Source of the DNA: Phytophthora quininea | Lineage: Eukaryota > Oomycota > Peronosporomycetes > Peronosporales > Peronosporaceae | NCBI GenBank assembly: GCA_011947345.1 | Contig: JAAVTG010000689.1 | Location: 1-64,000 of the forward strand | DNA: 64,000 nt | Direction: 5' to 3' | Shown here: positions 11,753 to 22,214 of the stretch, in pieces | How positions within the stretch are numbered: position 1 is the first letter of the stretch | How the letters are laid out: every line of letters begins with the position of its first letter | Position numbers and translations under genes: made by a program | Notes under the pieces: generated by a model | Databases searched by the model: none | The model's input: only the letters and a program-made list of their open reading frames with translations | What the model was told of the DNA's origin: nothing

Positions 11753-13005
11753 CTAGGCCCGCAGCATCCGCAGTAGCTGCTGTGCGGTTGGCCGTCGCTG
11801 CGGGTCCTGCTGGTAGCATCCGACGCCGATCACCCGTATACGACGAGGACAGTCCTGACTGAAGCTCGGTCGTAGCGTTCCTTGGGTGACCTCGTTGAGG
11901 ATCTGCTCCGGTTTCAGTCGGACGCCGATCGACGAGTACGTGTCGTGGTACGGAGCTTGCCCCGTGTCGAGCTCCGTGAGCAGTACCCCGAACGCGTAGA
12001 CGTCGGACTTTTCAGTGTATTCCAAACCCCGCAACACCTCCGGCGCTGCCCAGAACGAGGCTCTGATGGTGTGAGACCGGCGGCTGTCTTCGCTGGCGCA
12101 GGACGAGTCGAAGCCTGTGAGTTTTGCGTCCATCTGATGCGTCAGCAGCACGTTGCTCGCTCTTAGGTCGCGGTGCACCACTGGGGTCACATATTCGTGG
12201 AGATATGCCAGCGCTCGTGCCAGTCCGACGGCAATGCGAAATTTGCCAAACTCCCACGACAAAGTGTCTCCGAATTGATGCAGATACGTTGCCAGGTCCC
12301 CGCCGGAGAGGAACTCCATGACCATCATCAAGTCGCTCAGACTGTTCCACGCCACACCAATGAACGCGACGATGTTTGGGTGAGCCAACGCTGCTCGCAG
12401 TTGGGTCTGGTAGACAAACTCCTGGACGTAGAGCGACTGCGAGCGCTTGGACTTCAGCAGCCGTTTGATGACCACTTTGCGGCCTCGATACTCTGCGAGA
12501 CGGACTTCTCGAGATTGACTCTTTGCCAGTCGCATGCGGACTTTGACCTGGTCGTACCAGAGTTTCTTGCTCGCCAAGTTGGGGTCTTCCGTCAGCATCT
12601 TCCAGACGTAGTGCGGTCCTGAATCCGATCCAAGCTCGTAGGCTTCTCGTGGTGGCATCGGGACCACGCGTTCGTCATGTTCTGCGCTGGTCAAACCTGG
12701 TAGCTGGATCGTTTGACCGCTGCCGACGTCGCTGAAGGCCCCTCTCGAGAAAGACACGATGGCTGTGGGGAGGTGTATCCGTCTTGCTCGCTTCCTGTCT
12801 GCTCGGATTTCTTCCACTGTCGGTGCGTGCAGTAGCAGCACATGCCTCCGAAGCAGCAGAATGCTGACCCCGATGATCGGAACGAACAGGCCGACGTTGA
12901 ATTTGCCATCCCCGACGACGACGACGAATCTGCTAAAGATGTGGGGCTGGCGATTTCTACCGTTGCCGCTGCGGAGAGCAGCAAGTTGAGATGCACAAGT
13001 CGCAT
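11753..13005 (-). CDS. K6: short-stalk transmembrane pseudokinase
   Basis: ATG 13005 gives a credible signal peptide (MRLVHLNLLLSAAATVEIA) followed by a short Ser-rich stalk. One base missing from a GGGG run near 12915 joins this to the frame with the membrane helix (VGLFVPIIGVSILLL) and the kinase-like domain. The domain keeps VVIKRLL and HRDLRASN but lacks a recognisable glycine loop, and DFG is replaced by GFD (KLTGFDSS), removing the metal-binding aspartate. The rest (APEVL, SDVYAFGVLLTELDTG) is typical of the cluster. Predicted pseudokinase receptor without the six-cysteine ectodomain, next to pseudokinase K5. Confidence 0.75.
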
Positions 13006-13185
13006 CTCTCTCTGCACGAAGCTTTTCACAAGTGATCTGAAAGTCCTCGAAGCGATGGATAGCACTTGCGGATTTCAAGACGGCAACAAAAATTGAGATC
13101 ACCCACAAAAATCTGACACAACGCCGACATTCACAGCTTTGCTCGGCCGAAAAGCTTTATCAGCAAGAAACAAGTTTCCTTTTGC

Positions 13186-14517
13186 CTAGTTGAAGAAGTT
13201 AAATGTCTTCCTGCACCAGTTGGCAAAGCGCATCCAGTAGGTGACACCTCGTCCTGCGTGTTCGTCCTCAACGACCCACATGCGTCCTCCGACGAAGATG
13301 TACGTGGTGTTGTCGTTGACTGTGTTCATGCGACTCAGTCGGTGGCAGTGTCGACACGCTACGATGCCCGCAATGATGAGGAGGAGAATGAGCAGTAGAA
13401 TGAGCAAGAGCCACCACCAGGTCAAACCGTGGTGACTGCCCTCCCCAGACCCCGTCGACGTTGACGACGATCCTTTCGAGTTTGATCTGGATGATTCCTT
13501 CGTCGTAGAGGAAGTTTTGAACTGCCTTATCCAGCTCGTGACCCAGGCTGAACTTTCGGGCGTCGTCATGCGGGTAGTGATTGACTCTGGGATGATATCG
13601 TTCCCGTAACAGGGGATAATCAGCGAGACAGACTCTCCGTTGGTGGGGCATTCACCAGACGTAGTCTCACTCTTTGCTGTCGACGTGCGAATTGAGTACA
13701 AGGAATACTCGCAGCCGCAGTCAGTCGATCCGGAATTCCTGACGACGAGAATTTCCGGGATAGCAGTCGAGTTCCCACCAACAGACCACACTGCTTCACT
13801 CGCCTCTTTGTCGCTGTCAAAGGCTTCCACCACGCACTTTGACACCGCCAACACATCTGCCGGTCCGCGACTACAACTCGAGTAGATTTCGGCTGTTGAA
13901 CTGTTGGGATTAGAGCAAAGTTGAGTTTCACAACCAGCAGACGAAAACTCCTCACTAGAGACGGCAATTTCCGCCATCGATGCTTCGTCAAACGTCCAAA
14001 CCTGCAGGGCCTGATTGTCGGAGGTGAGTGCGAACCCAGAGTCCCACAGCAGAGCCCGCTGCATTAGACCCGGAAGGTCTTCAAACCCCATGGACGCGCT
14101 GTCCAGTCTGTCTTGAACACGTTCAGGCACTTCCTCCAACTCCAATTGATCGATTTCGTCTCCAGCCAAGTATCGATCGTAGAGCTGCAGCGCGATATCT
14201 GATGTTGCATCACTAAGCGAAAACGAGTTGCTAGGGTCCGTCGATGAATTTCCACTGGATAAGGCTGTTGTCGTCGACAGCGAGCAATCGCAACTTTGAC
14301 CGCGTGAATAGCTCTTCGTGGTCGACGACTGAGGCTCCGGCGTTCCTGCAGACGCCGAAGATCCCGATGCTGGCTGAGAAGCTTCGATTGGCAAGTGTTC
14401 TGGCGCTGGCATTGGATGCGATTTGTCGCCTCCATCTCCACATGAACTTGGAATAAATGCCCCGCCATGAACTGGCATCGACAAAAGCACGGACACTACA
14501 GCGAGCAACCTCGTCAT
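13186..14517 (-). CDS. K7: kinase-less receptor with six-cysteine ectodomain
   Basis: One uninterrupted frame from ATG 14517. The protein has a signal peptide (MTRLLAVVSVLLSMPVHGGA), a Ser-rich N-terminal region with extra cysteines, and the cluster ectodomain (SDATSDIALQLYDRYLAGD, LLWDSGFALT, GCETQLCSNP, SKCVVEAFDSD, WSVGGNS, IPCYGND, WVTSWIRQF). A Ser/Thr stalk leads to a strong membrane helix (WWWLLLILLLILLLIIAGIV). The cytoplasmic tail has only about 55 residues, has no kinase motif and ends FNFFN. It is flanked by full receptors K6 and K8 on the same strand, and no kinase fragment lies in the 70-nt gap to K6. It resembles a plant receptor-like protein in plan (analogy, not homology). A co-receptor or decoy role is inference. 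Confidence 0.85.
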   Translation of the reverse strand: MTRLLAVVSVLLSMPVHGGAFIPSSCGDGGDKSHPMPAPEHLPIEASQPASGSSASAGTPEPQSSTTKSYSRGQSCDCSLSTTTALSSGNSSTDPSNSFSLSDATSDIALQLYDRYLAGDEIDQLELEEVPERVQDRLDSASMGFEDLPGLMQRALLWDSGFALTSDNQALQVWTFDEASMAEIAVSSEEFSSAGCETQLCSNPNSSTAEIYSSCSRGPADVLAVSKCVVEAFDSDKEASEAVWSVGGNSTAIPEILVVRNSGSTDCGCEYSLYSIRTSTAKSETTSGECPTNGESVSLIIPCYGNDIIPESITTRMTTPESSAWVTSWIRQFKTSSTTKESSRSNSKGSSSTSTGSGEGSHHGLTWWWLLLILLLILLLIIAGIVACRHCHRLSRMNTVNDNTTYIFVGGRMWVVEDEHAGRGVTYWMRFANWCRKTFNFFN

Positions 14518-14719
14518 GCTTGCAGTCAATGTCGAAAACTGCTAACTGCTGTACCTCTGCCAAAACGTATCGGAGACCATAACTGAGCACTAGAATTCCC
14601 TCAGCCATGTCGAGCAACTTCAACGAAGTGGTGGACGCAACTTCGGGATTTCAAACGAGACGCTGAGGACACTCGATTCATATCTTAGTTCTGCTTCACA
14701 TACTTCATTACTTCACTGC

Positions 14720-16676
14720 TCACCGCCGCAGTTCTCGGACCAATTCCGCTGCCGACGGTCGCAAGGACGGTTCGAGAGCTAAGCACACGAGCCCAATCCG
14801 CTTGATCCGCGGCGGACAGTCGTCCGAGAATCTTGGCCGCAGCGTTCCTGTCATAACTTGCTGCAGGATTCGGAATGGCTTGGCTTTCTTTCCGTCCGCC
14901 GACACACAGTCGTGGAACGGAGTTTTGCACGTGTCCAGCTCGGACAAGACGACTCCGAACGAGTAGATGTCGGCTTGTTCCGTGTAGCGTTTGCCCTCGA
15001 GGATCTCTGGCGCTGTCCAGTACGGCGTGCCCACCCCCGCTGTCATGGTCACCTCGGTGCGATCGCGACTCACACCAAAGTCGATCAGCTTTGGCTCCAG
15101 ATTGCTCGTTAGCAAAATGTTGTTGGACTTGAGATCTCGATGGATCAGGGGCGGCGTGCGGTGTGCAGATACTCCAGCGCCTGCGCCACGCCAACCGCCA
15201 TGTAGATCTTGTCCCTGGCCCACGAGAGCAGGTCGGCGTTCCGCTGCAAGTAGCTCTGCAGACTTCCCTGCGGTAAGTACTCCAGCACCATCAACAGATT
15301 GTTGAGACTGTTCCAGGCGACGCCAATAAACGACACAATGTGAGGGTGGTCGAGACTGGCACTGAGCTCGATCTCCTCTGCGAAAGACTGCACCATGGCG
15401 GCACTTTGGCTCCTGGTCTGCAGCAACCTCTTCACCGCAACCTTCTGGGCGTTGTACTCGCAGAGCCAGACCTCTCCAGAGGCTCCTTTCGAGAGAGCTC
15501 TCCCAAAGTGCAAGCTCTCGAATGAAATGCGCTTGCCGGCCAGGTGTTCACTGCCCAGCAGGATCTTGAGCGTCTTGTTGGAACCTGCGCTCTCATAGTC
15601 GAGACGACCCGAGGATTGGTCCGTCGTGATCGTCGCGGTGGGCAGGACTGGTAGTTCGGGCGTACCCCCATTAAAGTACAGCGGAGACTGCACGCCGATA
15701 TCATACCCACCGCCAGCTGCATCCTTCGCCGTTGTCTTCCTTCGACGTTGCCACCAGAACCAGCCCGCAACGGCTCCAATCGCCACAAGCACCCCCAGAA
15801 TGATCGGAACCAGCAGCACCAGGTTGAATCCCGAATCGTCCGGCGCAAACTCCTGCGCCAACCACGTCGTCACCCAGGCACTGCCCGTGGGCGTGTTCAT
15901 CGCAGCCATCTCTTTATCCGAGTACTGGTCTCTGCGGTGGCACGGCACCGTCAGCGACGCGTATCCGTCGTCTGCAGGACAGACATTCCAGGCCGTGTCG
16001 TCGGCCTTCTTGGTTGTGTGGACGACGTACACGTTGAAGGTCACGGCCGAGCCGTTGACGGTGTCGGTCCACGTGTGGTCGAGCAGTCGGATCTGCGGGG
16101 CCATGTCGGGATCGCCGCCCGTAGACCACATCGACCCCATGAAGCTGTTGGCGTTGGGGTCCTCGAAGGCGTCGACGACGCAGCGAGACACGTTGAGGAT
16201 CTGCCACCCGGTGCAGTACTTCGTGTACTGGGCCGTCTCGCCGTTCGGCTGCGAGCAGTTGAGGAAGGTGCAGTCCACGCCGCTGATATTCCAGGTAGGG
16301 ATGGCGATGTCGGCCATGGAGTGGTCTCCCATCGTCCACATCTGCACGGCGTCGTTGGTGGGGAGATGGCAAATCCTGTGTCCCAGAGCAGCGCGCGCTG
16401 CACCAGCCCGGGGAGGTCGCCAAAGGAGATGTCGAGCGCGTCCAGTCGGCCCTGCACGGCGGAGGGGACGCTGTTGAGCGTGACGGTGTCGTCCGAGTCG
16501 CCGGCCTGGTGCCGGATGTAGAGCTGCTGCGCGATGTCCGAGTTGGAGCCGTCGAACACGAACGACGCGTTGTTCGGCAGCGCCGCCGCGCCGGACGAAG
16601 ACGTCGTCGCCAAGCTCCGCCGCACCGCGTCCGCCGCGCAGACCCCCGCCGCCAAGAGGAGAGCGGTCCGCAGCAT
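14720..16676 (-). CDS. K8: six-cysteine ectodomain receptor kinase (TKL type)
   Basis: ATG 16676 gives a signal peptide (MLRTALLLAAGVCAADA). The ectodomain has FVFDGSNSDIAQQLY, ALLWDTGFAIS, DCTFLNCSQPNG, SRCVVDAF, MWSTGGDPDM, VPCHRRD and WVTTWLAQEF. The TM helix (LVLLVPIILGVLVAIGAVAG) leads to a kinase with SKGASGEVWLCEY, VAVKRLLQ, HRDLKSNN, DFGVS and WTAPEILEG, so catalysis is expected. Two single-base breaks: near 16365 (a C run just after FAIS) and near 15165 (between YLH and the HRD loop). The C-terminus ends LVRELRR. No introns are needed. Confidence 0.85.
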
Positions 16677-17216
16677 GGCGGGACGAGGCGAAAGTCGGAA
16701 TGGAGGCGATACACGCGTGACTAGCAGAACGGATGGTGACGGCAGCAAAGCCCCTCGGCATCCCGCCGTGCGAAGCGTGCAACGCAGCAAATAGGTTCAG
16801 CGCGCATCATCATCTACCAGCTGACGGACACGAGGCTCGGGCTCAACTGGCAGTGCTCTAGTCGTCTTTAGCCAGGGGCTGTTCGAACACGGAGGCATTG
16901 TATTGTATGCCACGACCGCCCTGGCCGGAGTTCTCCGGTTGGAGGTAGTACACGGCGACCCCGCCAGCAAATTTAAGTGCAGCGAGAAGCAAGTCGGAGA
17001 CGGCGGGGTGGGCTCTGTTGAACCAACTAGTCGTACAGGAGCGACTCCAAGTTCGGTGGCGTCGCAGCCGCACATTCCAAGGACCCTGGACAACTTCCGC
17101 AAGACACGAGGCAACTCCTAGCGGACGGTCAACTTGCAAGACCTGCATACTTTGAGTGGCGATGTCCTGACGCTTTGAGGAGGAAGTTGAACACATCGAT
17201 ATCTTGGCGGCAATGT
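16677..17216. other. K8-K9 intergenic region with one weak small ORF
   Basis: About 540 nt separate K8 and K9. On the minus strand, 17196-16858 is open for 112 residues and ends in a stretch with a possible membrane helix (SDLLLAALKFAGGVAVYYL). I do not recognise the product and cannot exclude chance. The rest presumably carries K8 promoter sequence. Confidence 0.3.
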
Positions 17217-18390
17217 TTACACGTTGTAGGAAGTGCACCATTCACAGAGTATGAACACGCTGTCGCATCTCTCTAAAAACACTTGCACGAGTTGGTGGGC
17301 CCTCGGCCTTCGCTCGGGGTCGCGGTGCAAGCAGGCCAGACCAACATCGCGGACGATCTTCGGGCAGTCTTGCGAAAAACTCGGCCGCAAATGGTCGTCC
17401 TGGAAAGGCTTGGACTTCTTGCCGTCCTCCGTGCGGACGTCAAAATAGGGCGTCTTGCACGTGTCGAGCTCCGACAGCACCACTCCGAACGAGTAAATGT
17501 CTGCCTGCTCCGTGTACCGATTGCCTTCCAGAACCTCCGGCGCCGTCCAGAATGGAGTGCCCACCCCTTCCGTCATGGACCCGTCGCAGCGCGAGCGACT
17601 CGCCCCAAAGTCGGTGATCTTGACCTCCAGCGTCTCCGTCAGCAGAATGTTCTTGGACTTGAGGTCTCGGTGGATGATCGGCGCTTTCCTCCCATGAATG
17701 AACTGGAGACCACGCGCGATCTCGACGGCCATGCGGGTCTTGTCGCGAGACCACGAGAGCAAGTGGCCGCTGTCAGCCAGGCACCGCTTCAAGTCGCCCA
17801 TCGGATAGTACTCCATCACCATTGACAAGTTCTCGAGGCGACTCCACGCGACGCCGATGAAGTTGACGATGTGCGGGTGCTGCAGCGTCGCACTCAGAGC
17901 GATCTCCTCGGCAAAGTCCCGCACGTTTTCCACCGTCTGCTCTTTGGCCTGCAGGAGGCGTTTGACAGCGACGAGCTGACCGGCGTGTTCACACAACCAG
18001 ACCTCGCCCGATGCGCCTTTGGAGATGGTCGACTTGAACTGGAGCTTCTTGAACGGGACCCGTCTGGCAGCGAGGTCCTGGGACTCCAGTAGCCCCAGCA
18101 GAAACCTGCTCGCTCCTTCCGCTTGGTCCACCGCTTGACCAGCGTCCAGCGTGCTCCTTCGCGGAGACAGCGGGATAAAGCTCCCTGAAATCGCTGCCTG
18201 GAGGTCGTACGTCACGAAGTCGAGACGGAGACTACGTGGGGAATCCACCAGCAGTTGTCGTCGTCGTTGCAGCTTCCGACGGTAGCAGATGCCAAGGTAG
18301 ATGATTCCGATCGCGACCACGATGCCGATCGCCATGGGGATCAGCAGCACGAACCTGAAATTGGTCGGCGGAGGAACGAAATGACTCCCT
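17217..18390 (-). CDS. K9: membrane-anchored TKL-type kinase lacking most of its ectodomain
   Basis: The frame opens about ten residues before the membrane helix (FVLLIPMAIGIVVAIGIIYL), and a TGA closes it just upstream. The six-cysteine ectodomain is not found in the following 700 nt. A TTTCAG just before the helix could be a splice acceptor for an unseen 5' exon. The kinase is complete in catalytic motifs: SKGASGEVWLCEH, VAVKRLLQ, HRDLKSKN, DFGAS, WTAPEVLEG. Compared with K8 and K10, about nine residues are missing in the C-lobe after SKPFQ, where the others have a QQVMTGT segment, and the tail is longer, ending SYNV. Either a truncated receptor kinase or a gene with a missed first exon. 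Confidence 0.65.
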
Positions 18391-19131
18391 CACGGCCCGT
18401 CGAGTCATTCGTCGGTGGTGCGTACAAGTGTCGACGTAGGATTCGCACGTCGACAGCCCCCGTCGAGGCAAGCGTGCGCATGATCGATCGATTTCGTGAA
18501 TGGTGAGAGGCGAAGGCGTGAGGAAGCCCCGCAGCGAGGTCTCGCCGACACCGATCCTTGTGACAAACGCCGCCGGAGTAGCACCCGCGGCGCCATCCTG
18601 CCGCGTCTTAGCGCGATGAGGAATGCGGAGCGGTGTCCTGCCGCGGAAGGTGTCTGCTGCGCGCCACACATTTGCCGCGATCCCGACCAACAGCTTGCCG
18701 ATTCAACTGGACCGGTACCGAGTGTTGACCCGAGCCGCCCGACTGTAGCACGTCGAACGGGAAGAAGATCGCGCCGGACCTAAGCAGCTCCATCGTCAGC
18801 AAGCACGCATCGGAAACGGTGGTGGTCGTCTTGAAAGACATCCAGAGCAAGTTGAATGGAGCCATCCGCGCCGTTGGCGAGTCGACATCCTGATCAATGG
18901 AGCACTAACCCCAAGGCGCGTCCATATGCCACTGTCTTCTATGCCCCTTGACCTCCTGCGCAGACCTGCTCTGCTAGGTCCTGTTGGTTCATCTCACACA
19001 CCGGTCGACTGAACCCAACCACCACCACCACCTTCTCGGTCTCCGATATTATATCGCGGCCAGTCGTCTGGGTGCGGCGGCGCCACTCTGCAATCCGCTC
19101 AAGAGCTCTCATCATCTTCTCATCGACAGCC
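18391..19131. promoter_or_regulatory. Divergent intergenic region between K9 (-) and K10 (+)
   Basis: About 740 nt between oppositely transcribed receptor genes, so it should contain both promoters. Open frames here are short and unrelated to the ectodomain. A short ACC repeat lies near 19017-19032 upstream of K10. I found no clear core-promoter consensus. A signal-peptide exon of K10 or the lost ectodomain exon of K9 could be expected here, but neither is visible. Confidence 0.4.
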
Positions 19132-21050
19132 ATGGCGACGTCCATCGCGCTGGACGGGACCAGCTCGGACCTCGCCCGCCAGCTCTACTACCGAGCCAAG
19201 GCCGGCGACCAAGCGGACCAACTGAGTCTCGTGGCCGTCCCCGACGCCGTGCGGACTCGTCTCGACGACTTGGCGCTGGACTGGAGCAAACTGCCGGGGC
19301 TTGCCCAGCGCGCTTTGCTCTGGGACTCGGGCTTTGGGGTCTCGTCCGAGAACGCGGCGGTGCCGATCTGGCCGCTGGGCAACCACTCGATGACCGACTT
19401 GGCCCTGACGGTCGACGAGTACGAGGCCGCCGGCTGCGTGCCCAAGAACTGCAGCGAGCCGAGCGGGGCCGAGAGCTGGAGCAGCTTCCAGTGCAACGGC
19501 GCGCAGATGGACACGGTCGCCAAGTGCCTCATCCAGGCGTTCGAGGACGACCAGTCGTACAACGCCGCCATGTGGGGCGTCGGAGGAAACCCGGACGGCG
19601 TCGTCGTTCCCCGGGTCGCCATGCACCAGTGGGTCGACGGCGGCAGCAACATTTCGTACACGGTGCTGGCGGTGCACACCATCTCGATGAACAATGAACC
19701 AGGCTACCCCAACTGTCCAGCCTCGACGCAGAACAACGGCTACGGATCCATCGCCTTCCCGTGCCGAAGGACCGACAACATCACGGACGCCATCAAGGCA
19801 GAGGTCGTGGCGGTGACGGGTAGTGTGTGGGTCTCGCAGTGGCTGGTGGACGACTACAAGGCAACGGCCGAGGAGAACGCCGGCGGCTTCAACAACTTGC
19901 TGCTGATCCCAATCATCTTGGCGGCTGTGCTAGTCGCGGCGTTGGTTTGGCTTGGCTTTTACTGCAAGAAGAGACGACGAGCGAAAGCTCGAGAGCTGTT
20001 TGAAGACACGTCGCCAGGCATGAGGCCGTACACGCCGCCACCGCCGCCTCCAAAGACATACGAAGACAAAGACTCGACTGCACGACCCACGCTAGCAGTA
20101 AGTGAGGATTTGGCGACGTCCTACGCTGGCGCAGACCAGACCATCCAGTTCCCCAACTACAACGAGGAGTATGTTAGTGGCGGATCCAACTCGACGATGA
20201 AGTTGCTGCTTGGTAGTGAGTTCCTCGTCGGTAGACGAATCCAACCGGAGGACTTGACGTTCGTCCGGGCAATCTCAAAGGGAGCATCGGGAGAAGTCTG
20301 GAAGTGCGAGTACTTGGGCCAGGACGTGGCTGCCAAGCGGTTGCTGCAGTCCAAGGAACACAAGGCCGAGGACGTCAACGAATTCGCGCAGGAGATTGAG
20401 CTCAACGCGAGTCTGCAGCACCCGAACATCAGCGCATTCATTGGCGTGTCGTGGAGCAGTCTGGACAACCTGACGATGGTGATCGAGTACTTCCCTATCG
20501 GAGATCTACAGAGGTATCTCAAGAAGAACGCAGACTTGTTGTCGTGGGCTCGGGACAAGATCCACATGGCCATCGGCGTGGCCAGTGCGCTCGAGTACCT
20601 TCACGGGCACTCGCCGCCGATAATTCATCGCGATTTAAAGTCCAGGAACGTCTTGCTGACCAGGCAGTTGGAGGCGAAGGTGATCGACTTTGGCATCAGT
20701 CGCGGTCGACTCGATCGCACAATGACGGCGGGAGTAGGAACTCCTTTCTGGACAGCCCCGAAATTCTCGAAGGCAAACGCTACACGGAGCAGGCAGATAT
20801 CTATTCGTTCGGTGTGGTGCTGTCCGAGCTGGACACGTGCAAAATCCCGTTCCACGACTGCGTGTCGGCGGATGGCAAGAAAGCCAAACCGTTCCGGATC
20901 CTTCAGCAAGTTATGACGGGGACGCTTCGGTCGAGTTTCTCGGAGGACTGTCCGCCTCGGATACGTCGCGTGGGTGTGGCCTGCTGTCAACATGATCCTG
21001 CACGACGACCCACCGCAGCTCAGTTAGTGAGATTGTTGCAAGGCGAATAG
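19132..21050 (+). CDS. K10: six-cysteine ectodomain receptor kinase (TKL type), opposite strand
   Basis: The only plus-strand member of the main array. The first in-frame ATG (19132) starts almost inside the ectodomain (IALDGTSSDLARQLYYR), so a separate signal-peptide exon may be missing. Motifs: RALLWDSGFGVSSEN, GCVPKNCSEPSG, AKCLIQAFEDD, MWGVGGNPDG, FPCRRTD, WVSQWLVDDY. The TM helix (LLLIPIILAAVLVAALVWLGF) and KKRRRAK are followed by a proline-rich TPPPPPPK stretch and the kinase: SKGASGEVWKCEY, VAAKRLLQ, HRDLKSRN, DFGIS. One missing G near 20758, within the APE motif, breaks the frame; beyond it the C-lobe continues to LVRLLQGE and TAG 21050. Confidence 0.85.
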
Positions 21051-21115
21051 TACGCTGAGCTTCCGTCGTGCATCTGCTTCATTTGCGACTGTTCAAAAGC
21101 GGCGATAACTGCTCG

Positions 21116-22194
21116 ATGTCTTCACGCAAGCCCCGCAAGGATTCCGCTTGGGCTCCAGACTCGACCGAGGCGCTCTTTGCCGACGGTATCAGCGACGAAG
21201 AGAGTCAGGACCGTTGGAAACGAGCAGCTCTAGCTCAGGAAGAGGACGAAGAGCTGCTACACCGCACAGTGGTGGCGTCCAAGAAGCAGAATCTTGAGCT
21301 GCAGTATGAGCGAGTGCGTCGCGTGATGTTTCTGGTGAATGGTTTGTCAATGTGCTGACAAATTGGTTTTGTTTCCAGGCGGCTAAGCAGAGAGCTTACA
21401 TCCGACGCGAGAAGAGGAAGCTGCTGCTACAGCACGCTCTACTGACAGCTGAACGCGAACGCTTCGACGCCTCGCAGTCCTCCGACTGGTTTTGCCTCTC
21501 AGCCTTCCCAGTAGCTACTGATCGTCGCGTGACGGTGGATGTCGGAGGCCAACTTTTTGAACTCTCGGCTGCTGTGGCTTTGAAAGACTCAGGGTCGTTG
21601 CTGGCTGCGTTCGTGCAGGACGACTCTCCTCTGAGTGCGGCTGAAAGCGGTTGCTTTCGAGTCGATCGGGACTGGAAATTATTTCGCCACATCTTGCGAT
21701 TCCTACGGGACGGCTTCTTGCCGTCAGACCCGAAGCTGCTGAGAACCCTGTACGTCGAAAGCGAGTTCTGGCGCTTCGAGTCGCTGCTGAACGCCATCGA
21801 GAAGAAGAACGCGGAAGTGTGGCAGCTCAAGAACAGCAACGAGAGCAAACCTGCAGCGCAAGACAAGGACGCCAAAGACCCGAACGCCTGGTGGTTGGAA
21901 CCTCCATCCTGGTGGGGAGCAGTCGCCGCCAAACCGAAGGAGAAGCCGAAGTCTGCTCTGATGGAGACGTTCAAGAAGAAAGCGAGTGCTGTTAGTGTAA
22001 AGGCCAAAGCGAAGACCAAGAAGACAGAGGACGACGAGGCTGAAGCCTGGTGGAAGGCCTCGACGTACAAAGGCACCAACTATATGGACATTCTAGCCAA
22101 AGAGAGGGCCAAACCTGCTGACGACGGTGGCCGAACTCCACGCAGTCCAGTCGTAACACACCACACGTGGGCTGCTTCTGCGTCCCCAAAGTAA
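21116..22194 (+). CDS. BTB/POZ (potassium-channel T1-type) domain protein
   Basis: Exon 1 starts at ATG 21116 (MSSRKPRKDSAWAPD) with a charged coiled-coil region. A short intron ends at CCAG 21378; donors at 21323 or 21335 both keep the frame, giving 56 or 44 nt. After a basic helix comes the T1-like BTB fold: VTVDVGGQLFELSAAVAL, then GCFRVDRDWKLFRHILRFLR and FWRFESLLNAI, as in KCTD proteins. The C-terminal third is Lys/Ala-rich with two AWW(L/K) motifs. KCTD-type proteins often recruit cullin-3 or oligomerise, but the role here is unknown. It is convergent with the phosphatase gene downstream, with stop codons about 20 nt apart. Confidence 0.75.
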
Positions 22195-22214
22195 TACAAA
22201 CTCATTTCCTTAGC

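Noticed and set aside
15626..16521. Plus-strand frames of 257-283 codons
   Set aside because: Antisense to the K8 ectodomain and TM, which carries the family motifs; the plus frames show none.
960..16676. Calling K1, K2, K3, K4 and K8 pseudogenes
   Set aside because: Breaks are single bases mostly in homopolymers, catalytic residues are preserved on both sides, and the same type of break hits housekeeping genes.
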